A DNA stretch of 10,302 bases from Phoronis ovalis (Eukaryota > Phoronida > Phoronidae), in contig JAOXYB010065312.1 of assembly GCA_028565635.1 (NCBI GenBank), positions 1 through 10,302 of the forward strand. Direction: 5' to 3'. Shown here one piece after another: positions 1 through 9,036 of this stretch. The notes beneath the pieces are model-generated. The model was not told the DNA's origin and made no database searches. It saw only the letters and a list, made by a program, of their open reading frames with translations. The stretch's first letter is position 1; every line of letters begins with the position of its first letter. The position numbers were made by a program, and so were the translations under genes.

Positions 1-2092
1 TTTATATGAAAAAAATGTAATGCGGATTTTTCATGAATTTTTATTTAAACGGTGACGAGGGTCCAGCTTAGCCTTAAAACACCCAAAAGGGACTGAGGTC
101 AATCAAACTGAATATAGACTAAATCTTTTTGCAATTTAGATTACTAATTTTTTTTTTCAAATTAAAATGTTTTCAACTAAATCATGGGATGTTTGAAATC
201 GACATGTAATTAGTACTTCAGATCTATATCTTAATCCAGTATTCTTGCAACACAAGTGATTCATGGCACAGGGTGCTTGACAGCAAAGCATTTTTTTTTT
301 TTAATAACATGTTAAATTCAGTAGATATTTTTACTAATGTAGCCCTGAATACATCCAAGGTAAACAAGGAAAATGTTCACTTGTAACCAGTATAGGGGAT
401 TGAATTAAATAGTCAGATACATTACATATTAAGACTATAATTTTCACATCAATCATTATCAAGCATACCACAGGTGTAATCTAAACAAAGATGGAAATAT
501 CTAACCCATAATAAAACATCTTGTATGCAATACATGTACTGGGCCCTCTTCCATTTCATAAAGCAAATTCAGTTAACAAGAGCTCTGCATCAAATCCAGG
601 TCAGAATTTGAGGGGGGAGATGTCAAAAAAGCAAAATTTCAATGCATATGAATAGTCAGTACTTCATCAGAACACAATCTGGATCTGCAAAATTGTATAG
701 CACCAAGACAACAACCTTCTTGAACTTTTAACACACAAAACATAGCTTGCAATCTAAAAATAATATTATTTTATGAAACTGTATCCCCTTTGCAAAATCA
801 TAAAACAGCCACTGGGCTGGGCTACTGCAATGTAACACTGTACTTTCATAATACACTGCATCACAGGCATATATTTAATGTATAATTAGAAAACAGGCAT
901 TGAAATTATAATCAGTGGTTGAAAGTCAAACCACAATGTTGGTCATTTGGTGCAAGAGTAGGGTTTTAAAACCACATAGTTGTTATGCTTAACTGCTTGG
1001 TAAAAAGGTCAGGATGGTGTCATACAGAAAGTTTACATACAAGATATATAATCCACATCCCTGGAGCCCTGAACAAACCTTAAGTAAACCTAGACATAGT
1101 CAGTAATAGAAGAACTATGCTGATCAAACATTAGAAATTCAATAAAAAGCAGGCAGAGATCTTGAAAGGTCTCAAATACAACAACTTCCACAGGGAGCTT
1201 GAGCTAGACAAGGAAACAACTTCCTCAAAAATGTTCTAATGTTTATATAAATCAGATAGGTTACATACATCACCTGAGATACACACCATATAGACTGTGA
1301 CATCTACAAAATAGATCTGGTATAGAATCTGGAAAAGTTTTATAGCAGTATAGGTGTTGTGCAAGCCTGTTCATGAGCACATTGCATGACGAAGGTAAAC
1401 TATAAAAAATTAGGATTGTTTACAACAAACAATATTCATTATTACAACTATATTTTTTCATCTTTCAATGCTCGAAGGACATTAGAAATATGCATTGACT
1501 AATCATCACAAGTTTTATTTTGCACTAGTATGTCTCACTACACAGTACAATTATATTGCTTAATGTATTTTTTTTAAATATTGCTTTATAAAAAACAAAA
1601 ATTCAGCCAGTAACCTTTGTAAGAGTAGAAATTATTTCTGCTTTATAAGCTCTGTGATGTTAATATATTTTGTATTTACCATTAGGATTTTCAAAATGAA
1701 AATGCATGAATTTATTCCATGTTTACAAACAAAAACGCAGAAAATATTTTTGTTTTTCTTGCTGCAGTATATACAACATTTTTTAACCCAGATGTCTGTA
1801 ATTTTCAACTGGAATTATTAATGCATCAAATCAGTTTCCTGCTTATAGCCTTAAGGTTACACTGTAACTGAGTGAATTGAAAATAAAGATGTTAAAAAAA
1901 TGCAACTCATACAAAATACACATAAAAACTGTACCCTAGACAAAAACCTGTTCTAACACAGTAATTTTTTATGGTTAAATGACTCCTGAATTTAAAATAG
2001 CTGTTTAATACTACAATGACACAGTGTCTGATTATCACAACTTTAAATGTCACAAATCTATTATAACAAAATGATAAAGGTATTCACTCCAG
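1..2092. other. Noncoding AT-rich stretch
   Basis: No frame here is supported as a gene. It contains the T12 run and few CpGs after about position 300. One short coding-like plus-strand frame lies at 1135-1239 (33 codons plus stop, no ATG start). If a minus-strand gene crosses the window, this could be downstream intron, 3' untranslated or intergenic sequence, and the sequence does not tell which. Confidence 0.5.
291..302. repeat. T12 homopolymer
   Basis: Twelve consecutive T on the plus strand follow CAAAGCA. I see no target-site duplication or adjoining element that would make it the tail of a retrotransposed copy. Confidence 0.9.
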
Positions 2093-2407
2093 TCAACCTG
2101 GGTAGAGGTCAATACCTGTAATGAGGCAAGTCTTCAAACTGCTTTTTAAAAACATGTATGTTTCAGAGCTTAGGGTCCCTGTATATATATGTGCCCTCCA
2201 CAAGTGTAGATAATATGTTAATGATTTATTCATGATATGTGAACTAAGATTGAAATTAAGAGCCCCAGAACAGGTACGACTTTTTGTAGTGACCAATACA
2301 GGGAATTTATAATGGTCATACCAATCTGTCAAAGTGCTGTTGTCAAGACAACATTGTACTAAAGTCACAAAACCACTTGTCAAGAATACTACAAGTAAAT
2401 ATGACAT
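2093..2407 (-). CDS. ATG-initiated 104-codon frame, small secreted-type protein
   Basis: This is one of only two reading frames of useful length here that begin with a true ATG. The N-terminus MSYLLVVFLTSGFVTLVQC is a hydrophobic stretch of signal-peptide type, with a plausible cleavage site near residue 19. It is followed by three N-glycosylation sequons (Asn23, Asn53, Asn60) and cysteines at 19, 20, 46 and 94. The start context has G at -3, and an in-frame TGA lies two codons upstream. The 3' end reads CCCAG|GTTGAC just before the stop, so it could also be an exon that splices onward. G+C matches the noncoding surroundings, and no family is recognised. A chance frame of this length is not very unlikely in 10 kb, so this stays a weak call. 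Confidence 0.2.
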   Translation of the reverse strand: MSYLLVVFLTSGFVTLVQCCLDNSTLTDWYDHYKFPVLVTTKSRTCSGALNFNLSSHIMNKSLTYYLHLWRAHIYTGTLSSETYMFLKSSLKTCLITGIDLYPG

Positions 2408-3319
2408 ACCTCACTGCACTATAATGTCTTTGGAGTTATTTTGCTACAAAACCAGTTTTTGTAATTTGCTTATACATTGCTAAGATGACAAGTTTCAGTG
2501 ATGTATGTGAAAGTCATTATTTTCAAATAAAATTCTATACCTGCCCAGAATACAATAATTAACATTTTACTTTTTTTTATATACATGTTTGGGGCACATG
2601 TCATTGAACATGTTTGCCTATTCCTGGAAGAATTTACTCAGCTAGAGATATTAATAATTATGGAGGATATAATTATAGTTAAAGCTGATTAAATTATAAG
2701 GTCATCATGCATGAAGTTTATGACCAGCTTAAAGACGTATTTGAACCTCTGCTTTAACATCAAATTCTTGGAATTGACTTTTTAGTATAGCACATATTTT
2801 TGCCAATTTTTAGCTGGCTAAAGTTTATTGACTACAAAATGTACTTTTATATTTGTTGAACTTGAAATGTGAATGTTACCATGAATATTTGAAGTACTAA
2901 ACAGCATTAATCTTTCTTTTTCAAATAATACATTTACAAAGTTCACGTAAAAAGATTTTTTTCTGAAAAAAAATATGCTGCTTTATATGTAACACTTCAA
3001 CCATTTCAATTTCTGGTCAAACGTTACGCACACACTGTGATCATTTAAATGGGCAAACAATATCATCACAAGGAAAAACGATTAAAAAAAAATTGAATCC
3101 AGTCAAGTACAGGATCAAAGAAAAGACTTTAAAAATATACATGAATATAAAAATTAAATAAAATTCAAAGCTTTTGTTAGGGCCAGCATGAAATAGGGTC
3201 AAATAAAAGAAACTGACAATGATGAATTCCTAATAAAAAATACTTTAAACTTTAATTGCAGGTAACAAGTCAAAACTGTAATATTCATATCATCCAACAA
3301 AGGTGAAACTTATAGAAGT
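2408..3319. other. Noncoding AT-rich stretch
   Basis: Very AT-rich, with frequent poly-A and poly-T runs. I found no ATG-initiated frame, no convincing exon, no RNA gene and no clear repeat. Confidence 0.5.
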
Positions 3320-3443
3320 TTAATAGTTAATTAGTGCATTTCCCTTTATCCGGTGCATGTAAGATAGGCTCGAGAAAATGCAATGCAGGTACTGGTACGA
3401 TGTGGGCTCATACACGAGAATTGCTATTTCTGAATCCACCTGT

Positions 3444-3521
3444 TCAACAATTTAGTAGCATTACTAAGACAATCCCAAACGCAGCTTTTATCAAGTCTTT
3501 TCCATTTTTTACACACTTGAA
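3444..3521 (-). CDS. Candidate terminal exon with a hydrophobic C-terminal tail
   Basis: The acceptor-like sequence ttcatttacag follows a pyrimidine-rich stretch and opens 25 codons before TGA at 3446-3444. The reading begins FKCVKNGKDLIKAA and ends in a run of Ile, Val, Leu and Met followed by Leu-Leu-Asn-Cys. A basic segment followed by a short hydrophobic end would suit a tail-anchored membrane protein, although the hydrophobic part (about 12 residues) is short for a full membrane span. Phase 0 fits the same upstream exons as the candidate at 3610-3557, so they would be alternatives. No homologue is recognised. Confidence 0.15.
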   Translation of the reverse strand, partial: FKCVKNGKDLIKAAFGIVLVMLLNC

Positions 3522-3556
3522 CTGTAAATGAACTAAGCGTAAGTAAAGAGTTTTTT

Positions 3557-3610
3557 CTAATTAAACTGTATAATGTCGCCACCAGTATAATCTTGCTTTG
3601 TCCACTCCAA
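3557..3610 (-). CDS. Candidate terminal exon ending in Gln-Phe-Asn-stop
   Basis: A T-rich tract ends in ccgattccag at 3611, followed by 17 open codons reading LEWTKQDYTGGDIIQFN and then TAG at 3559-3557. The frame is phase 0, which agrees with the exit phase of the 5199-5129 candidate and of the 4807 option. The amino-acid composition is balanced and not AT-biased, and the segment lies in a local cluster of CpGs. There is no good donor inside it, so it could only be a last exon. I do not recognise the C-terminus. The short length makes chance a serious alternative, and it competes with the frame at 3521-3444. Confidence 0.17.
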   Translation of the reverse strand: MEWTKQDYTGGDIIQFN

Positions 3611-3823
3611 CTGGAATCGGATATTATAAAAATGCACAAATCCAGATATATAAAGTTGAATTTCAGGTAGTTTTCATACTGACTGACAGTTGGTAAATCG
3701 CAGGTATTTTGTTAGGTAATGATTTTAACCACATTGAGACATTCAGATGAAATGGGTTAAGTAACTAACAACATTAGGGCGTCAATCATTTCCAATAAAT
3801 AGTGGCATATAGTTTTCTAATGA

Positions 3824-4267
3824 TTAGCAAAATGCTACTTGAAATACTTCAGTCAAGGAAACCTGTACCAGAATTTTATTAAGACAGGTACTACTAAAAT
3901 CCAGGGTCAGCCAAGGCCACATTTTGCATTCTCATCCCCAAACATAAAAAATTTTTTATTGCACTTATTCACATTCTCAAAGCCAAATCTAAATCAAATT
4001 CAAATCATTTTGCCTCGCACAGCAAGTATTAAATATGAAAGTGCAAATATTAATAAAATAACAAAGCCTTCTGCACTTTTATTAATCACTAAGTTATATG
4101 TACTTTCGCTTAAGCTTCCATGCATAAGTGCATGGTGTCAGGATTTTGTGATATTAATGATAGCCATTTTTACCTTTAGAAGCAGATATTGTGTATCTGG
4201 TCAGGATTATTGTTTTTCTATTCTCATCTTCTCATTTTTTATAAGCCCGAACGCTTTATTTCAGTAG
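3824..4267 (+). other. 147-codon open run without an early ATG
   Basis: No stop codon occurs between TGA at 3821-3823 and TAG at 4267-4269. The first ATG comes only about 107 codons after a TTG at 3839, so a eukaryotic start is lacking and the stretch is not a normal single-exon gene. A rough composition estimate makes so long an open run uncommon by chance in this window. The translation is AT-driven (Lys, Asn, Ile, Leu, Phe-rich) and carries no recognisable motif. It may be a decayed gene or coincidence. Confidence 0.2.
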
Positions 4268-4747
4268 TGACACAGCCATTTTATAATGTACATGCAGGTA
4301 CACATCACTTGTGATTTATACAATATTACATTTAAATAATGTAGTTTGCATCTGACTACTTAACTGGATTATATCTGCACTTCAGCCTTGAGCCAAATCA
4401 ATTTTTTTATTTGTATATCCAATATAAATTATTAATAGAAGGGAAACAAAAATGAAATCCATAAGTTGGAATTCACAAGCAGCCTCAACACATTAACAGT
4501 TGGGAGTCTGCAGTCATATTACACCATTTGACGTTGGTACCAATGTGTAACAACTTTATGGGGCAACTTTTATATTTATGTACATTTATATTAGCCATCA
4601 CCTCTAAAACATGTGACCTATAAAATGTCCTATCACTGATGGGAATCTCCAGGTGGCATAAAACAACACACCTTTCAATACAGAATTGTAAATAAAACAT
4701 GTAATAAAACTGTATTGGCAAACAGTAGAAGGTATAATATGCCACAT

Positions 4748-4853
4748 CTATGGTCTATTCCATATTTTTACAGAAATCACATTCTGTTTAAAGACACTTG
4801 TTGGCTCCTGGTCCAGCAGGAGGGGGAAGTTTAATAGAATAGAATTGAACATT
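4748..4853 (-). CDS. Two competing candidate 3' exons downstream of 5199-5129
   Basis: Two acceptors give phase-0 reading after the 5199-5129 candidate. The first, ctatag, starts an exon at 4853. It reads through a Pro/Gly stretch, LPPPAGPGANK, to TAA at 4790-4788. The second sits after a long C/T-rich tract (cttccccctcctgctggaccag) and starts at 4807. It reads EPTSVFKQNVISV and stops at TAG, 4750-4748, or it could splice onward at TCT|gtaaaa near 4771. The second has the better polypyrimidine tract. The Pro-rich look of the first may simply be that tract read as codons. At most one can be used in a given transcript, and both may be chance. No family is recognised. Confidence 0.15.
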
Positions 4854-5128
4854 CTATAGTGCCATTAAATGGTCCATGTTCAAAGTTCACTGTTCATAGA
4901 GTGTTAGGCATGGAAGATTTATTAATACAGAAAGTGCTCACATTTTGACAAAGTGCAGTGAAAGCTTGTTACCACATTTTAGGATAAGAGTCCAACCAAT
5001 ATCAGGCATTAAAGGGTAGAATGATAACTTCATATGATAAGATCATCAAACAAATATTAAAGTTCATGAGGATAGGAGGCAAAATTTGTGATAGGCTAGT
5101 GATGGACAGGATAGAATCCAGGTCATAC

Positions 5129-5199
5129 CTGATAAAAATGCATACACCAGGCAAACACAGATAGCCTAGTATAAACTTCTGGCAGTGATGTGTAGATGT
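5129..5199 (-). CDS. Candidate second coding exon, phase-matched to 8101-8017
   Basis: This 71-base segment follows a pyrimidine-rich stretch ending ttccgattgcag and ends in ATCAG|gtatga, so it has an acceptor and a donor of normal form. The exon at 8101-8017 leaves a single G. Joined here, that G makes GAC (Asp), and the next 23 codons are open. The readable part includes IYTSLPEVYTRL, followed by an aromatic and hydrophobic stretch ending in His-Phe-Tyr-Gln. It exits in phase 0. Frame 1 of the same segment is closed by TAG, so the matching phase carries some information, though a match has a one-in-three chance by luck. The intron would be about 2.8 kb. I recognise no domain, and a pseudo-exon is a real alternative. 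Confidence 0.27.
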
Positions 5200-6405
5200 C
5201 TGCAATCGGAAATACAGCAGACTTGAAAGAGGTTGTTCAGGTAGAGTAGAAATCCAGCTTGTCAGTTTAAAATCAGGTCAAAAACAATCCACCTACATTT
5301 TAATCACTGTTCACAAGAGAAGAACTCAGGATGTGAAATGTTGCAAAATTAAAACAGTTTTAAGCAAATCATTTTAATAACTGATTTTATATTATTTTTA
5401 AATATCAAAACTACACTGTTACAACTGTTCCACATTTACCAGGTCATCTGGACTGTTAACTCGTATTTAAATATGTGGTATCATTTTTAAATCAAATATA
5501 TATGCCTCTATTTGAAATACAATTAAGTCCAAACATTTCACAATCAAGTTCTTATTCCAGTCTGAAGTAATATGACCCATAAGTAAGTCCTTATTCTTTT
5601 TGAAGACTTTTTAGGAAAGATCAACATATTCCTTAGCTTTACTTATTGTTTAGAAAAGACCTTTGCTGCTAAGTTCTATATTTGACTATTGAATATATTT
5701 TAAAAGAAATGACAAAGTTTTGAAGTTGCTACCACTGAATGCAACTCCCAATGTGATTTGACTTTGACTATGCTACACATTTCAATCCCTGTCAGAGGGC
5801 ATAAATCTAAAAATATTTTACGGATTTATAAAAGGTTATTAGGTTGCACATGGTTATTGAGACCTTGACACTTGGTATTCAGTCCATGATATAATTTGAT
5901 TGTAACCCACAAAGCATGAAGCCTAAATTTTTACATGGTTCACACCCAAATTAGCTTGTGTTCTAAAAAAATGTTAAATCCAATTATGTTAACACAATTC
6001 TGTTAGTTACAAAAATTGACCTTGCAAAAATCTAATACAAATTCTATTCACAGTCTTAGCTGCAGCATGCTTTGCAAAACATGGTATACATATTCCATGG
6101 CAAATCATATTTTTTTTGGAAACCATACACAAGTGCAGGTAAAACAGTAATAGTTTACTCATGGTCTGTGCACCAATATTAACTATAGCTACCCTGAACA
6201 GGTATATACTTTGTAAAAAATACCGAGCTGTGGACTAGCATGCCCAGTGTGAGCCTTGAAATATGAACTTCAGGAATGCAAAGCCAACCCTGATATATGA
6301 GACTAAAAAATTCCATCAGGCACTTTCATTGAGAAAATGGCTCAGTCAAGTGAATTTGCAGAGATAATGGCAAGTTTGCAGAAGCCAATAACATATTACA
6401 TCTAT

Positions 6406-6423
6406 ATAATAATAATAATAAAA
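6406..6423. repeat. (ATA)n trinucleotide microsatellite
   Basis: Five ATA units are followed by AAA. The tract lies in the presumed intron of the minus-strand gene. Confidence 0.85.
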
Positions 6424-6941
6424 TTTAAATTAGATATGTCATATATCAGTGGTAAGAAAGTTAACAAGTTACTTTGGCAAGGAAAAATATAAAGAGCTAT
6501 TTATATGTTTAAATGTGTTTAAATATTCATTACTGATTAATAACAAAAAACGGAAAACTTTGATGTGGAAACCATTCAAAAGCAGAAAAATAAAACTAAT
6601 TACACACTATTCTACCACCCAATCATTTAAAACTGTTGATGCTACCTCATTTTACATTACACTCTTAAATTAATACAGAACACAACTGCTGCAACTTTTG
6701 CAATTAAATGTACTACCACATTTTTAAATAGAATCACACATGTGATCTAGAACAATGTTTTACTGCTATACTATGACATTCCATGCCACAGAACAAATCA
6801 ACAAAATAAAGGAATTTACACAATACTAAAAGTGTATTTATCTGGGAATACAACAGACTGTGAATAAAATCAATCTGGTGCAATAGACAATCACAATCAG
6901 GTCAAATTATCCCTATATAGGTTGGATAAATCCAGCATTTT

Positions 6942-7420
6942 TCTTAATCATTTGTATTTTCCACTCAAATGAGCAGTTGTACAAGGTATAACACAAAAAC
7001 CCTATGGCTATTTATGACTTTTCAGCTTTGAATGTTTTGAGGAAGTGATTAATTAAGACAGCAATTTTAAGTACTCATAGTTGTCATTTAAAAGTCAGCA
7101 ATGAAGACACAGTTAGGAAAATTCTTTAATATTACAAAAGTAATGCAGTAAAATTACATGCTGTATGTTTTAGATGTTATTAAATAGGGAGGGTAATCTA
7201 GAGGCTCTTAATTACTCATTCTCATTCAAAAGTGAGCAACAAAATTTGAGAGTGGTTTAAAAGTATTTTATATTACATGGTCAGGAAGTAAAATTATACA
7301 TTTTGGCTATAGTTAAGATTTTTCATTTTCGACTGTTAAATGGCAGTACTTAATTAAGACTTGAATTTAAAGCACTCTTAGTTGTCATTCAAAAGGCAGC
7401 ATTTATGATTTCAGGCAGTG
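6942..7420. repeat. Degenerate tandem array, units about 120-165 bp
   Basis: A recurring core with the form CATTCAAAAG-GCAGCA appears at about 6962, 7085, 7223 and 7386, the first copy being the weakest. The clearest pair is 7051-7100 against 7352-7401, which match at 42 of 50 positions without gaps, both beginning AATTAAGAC and containing AGTTGTCATT. A second pair, 7131-7158 and 7272-7300, shares ATTACA followed by GTAAAATTA. Unit spacing of about 123, 138 and 163 bp shows that indels have accumulated. It lies inside the presumed first intron of the minus-strand gene. It looks like an old, decayed minisatellite or satellite fragment. No coding frame runs through it. Confidence 0.65.
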
Positions 7421-7768
7421 GAGAAAAATGTTTAATTTTAAAGGGCCATCACACTGCAAATTACTAGTTACATCAGTCCTATTCATTATGACAATCAGAG
7501 CTTAACAAAATGGTTAACATATTCCAATTTTCTGTTGAAAACATACATGACTCACTTCAAACTCATCTAGTTGAACAAACAGGATCTACACTGAAAGTTA
7601 ATAAGATAAGGTACACAAAATATTTAGGAGTACTCGTTTGAACTTTTAGCAACTAATACAAGGTGGACATTAGTTTGAGAGCAATTGGAATTCTCACATA
7701 ATTTGATATTTTTTGTGGTAAAAAAGGAAGCATACTCCCTGAGAAAAATACCAAGTACTAATTTCAAC

Positions 7769-7782
7769 TTTTTTTCCCCCCC
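7769..7782. repeat. T7C7 pyrimidine tract
   Basis: Seven T are followed directly by seven C on the plus strand, then AAAAG. It could act as a polypyrimidine tract for a plus-strand acceptor, but no coding frame follows, so it is recorded only as a simple-sequence tract. Confidence 0.85.
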
Positions 7783-8016
7783 AAAAGTTTGCATTAAGCT
7801 AAAACTTTTGAAATCCAACACTAGAAAAATGTCCTTGTGTAATAAAAGCTTTGTTTTATCTGCTAAACTATCCATTCAAACCACCCAGTCAGGTCAAACT
7901 GTTATGTTTACATAGTGCATGAAACACTTCAGGCAGAAAACCACCATGAAATGTCAGTCAGAAATAGACCAAATGTTTGAAAGAGATCCCTATTCAATAA
8001 ACTCAGAAAATCCTAC

Positions 8017-8101
8017 CTTCTTGTATGCCCATGCCCCCCATATCAGGAGGACCACCACTAAATAGTTCTAAGCTAGGTACTCCCGCCTGTTCAGAGGCCA
8101 T
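8017..8101 (-). CDS. Probable first coding exon of an unidentified minus-strand gene
   Basis: The exon encodes 28 codons plus one base. It opens MASEQAGVPSLELF and then turns Gly/Pro/Met-rich (GGPPDMGGMG), ending at Ile-Gln-Glu before a split codon. The start context is AAAATGG, close to the animal consensus, and an in-frame TAA lies 30 codons upstream at 8194-8192, so this is the first ATG of its frame. The bases after the exon read GAAG|GTAGGA, a good splice donor. Without splicing the frame would stop four codons later. The segment is about half G+C in a window near one third, which supports coding. Exit phase is 1. The low-complexity Gly/Pro/Met stretch suggests a disordered N-terminus, with no signal peptide. 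I recognise no family. It could instead be a later exon joined to an upstream 5' exon, or a chance frame. Confidence 0.5.
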
Positions 8102-8194
8102 TTTATGTTTGATTTCAACTTTAGACCTCTCAATGATGATTGACAAGGAAATGCCCCTTAGTATAATAGCAATATGGAGATAAAAAGCCCCTTA
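8102..8194 (-). promoter_or_regulatory. Putative 5' leader with a repeated TAAGGGGC octamer
   Basis: This is the minus-strand sequence just before the candidate start codon, bounded by the in-frame TAA. The octamer TAAGGGGC occurs twice in the same orientation, at 8194-8187 and 8160-8153, 34 bases apart. The start region itself, AAAATGGCC, resembles the animal YY1 consensus AANATGGC, which in some genes overlaps the initiator codon. I see no TATA box at a useful distance. Whether transcription starts here or at a more distant 5' exon is unknown. A weak acceptor-like stretch (tttccttgtcaatcatcattgag) lies inside it. Confidence 0.25.
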
Positions 8195-9036
8195 AGCTAA
8201 TAACTAATCATCAACCTGATGAGGTCAAACAGAATGACAGGTATTTAAAAATAAGTAAAATAAATGACAATTAACCTTGAATTTATTCCTATTTTATTTT
8301 AATTTTTGAACAATTCTTTTCAAATTTTGAACAAGGAATTTCGAAAATAATACAACCATACTTTAGATATTTTGTTGCACATGTTTATACATTTTAAGCA
8401 TTTTTCAAAGTTCAGGACCTGTGCAAACTATGATTTATGCAGACATAATATGAATGTGTCTTTTGGACTATAAAGTGGGGCATACTTGTTACAAATATGT
8501 AACAAATAAAATAACTTCAGCTAGCATTGTGGACAAAAGTGCATAATAAGTAAACTTCCAAGAAATGTGTATTACTAATAGTGTATACTTCCGAACAAAA
8601 AGACCTTTTACTAAAAATGACCTATTATTAATAAATCGCCAAACCTTTGCAATATGATATGAACTTGGCAAATTCTGATGTTCTTCCTAAATTATTTTTT
8701 AATCTTCTATTACATAGGGTTTCTATATAACAGTGATAAATGCAGTATGAAGCATTTGAAAACTACAAGTCTCGAGTGACTGATACTGCCACAGCAGTAC
8801 CTTTATGTTCAATCAAAATGAAAATTTTTGATTAACAAATGCATATTTTGCATGGGGTTAAAATATACCATACACAATTCTTCTGCTATAATTCTATTGA
8901 CATAAGCTGTATTACTATGGAGCTAACAAGATAAATGGTGGCCACTGTTAAGAATAATTCTAAGTGTCTAATAGAAATTGGATTAAGAAGGATTAAAGTC
9001 AGTAGGAGATTAAGATATTTTGACACAGGAACTATA

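Larger units (their letters stand above)
5200..8016. other. Presumed first intron of the minus-strand gene
   Basis: If the exons at 8101-8017 and 5199-5129 belong together, this is one intron of about 2.8 kb. It has GTAGGA at its 5' end and TTGCAG at its 3' end, read on the minus strand. Within it lie the microsatellite at 6406, the degenerate tandem array at 6942-7420, the T7C7 tract and four of the AGGTCA hexamers. No other exon convinced me. Confidence 0.27.

Noticed and set aside
552-640. Minus-strand pyrimidine tract with an acceptor-like gatgcag and a short frame
   Set aside because: Only three codons follow the acceptor before a stop. It was taken as chance.
3334-3531. Plus-strand frame of 65 codons over the CpG cluster
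   Set aside because: GTG start. The minus strand of the same bases has better splice-bounded frames.
4485-4745. Minus-strand frame of 86 codons
   Set aside because: It opens with GTG, not ATG, has AT-driven composition and no recognisable motif. It starts right where the candidate 3' exon stops, which is coincidence.
4840-4856. Small inverted repeat TAGAAT / ATTCTA
   Set aside because: Six to seven base pairs of A+T-rich stem are expected often in this composition.
5002-5205. Whole minus-strand frame of 67 codons
   Set aside because: It starts with TTG and uses a different frame from the splice-bounded exon candidate inside it. Only the 5199-5129 portion was kept, in the phase-matched frame.
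5419-5466. Minus-strand frame ending NSPDDLVNVEQL and a stop, possible terminal exon
   Set aside because: The phase would match the exon at 8101-8017, but the acceptor has no pyrimidine tract. The exon at 5199 is better supported.
6337-6492. Plus-strand ATG frame of 51 codons, beginning MAQSSEFAEIMASLQK
   Set aside because: The start context is good (AAAATGG) and the first 17 codons look coding-like, but it runs straight through the (ATA)n microsatellite and then stops. A donor-like GTAAGA near 6451 follows, but no partner exon was found.
6449-6673. Plus-strand frame of 74 codons
   Set aside because: GTG start, Lys/Thr/Asn-rich AT composition and no motif.
7624-7875. Minus-strand ATG frame of 83 codons
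   Set aside because: It has a true ATG but a poor start context (T at -3). It is Lys/Leu/Phe-rich as expected from AT-rich DNA, shows no motif, and lies in the presumed intron.
7685-7915. Plus-strand frame of 76 codons
   Set aside because: TTG start. It reads through the T7C7 tract and has no recognisable features.
8489-8671. Minus-strand frame of 60 codons
   Set aside because: TTG start and composition of random AT-rich sequence.
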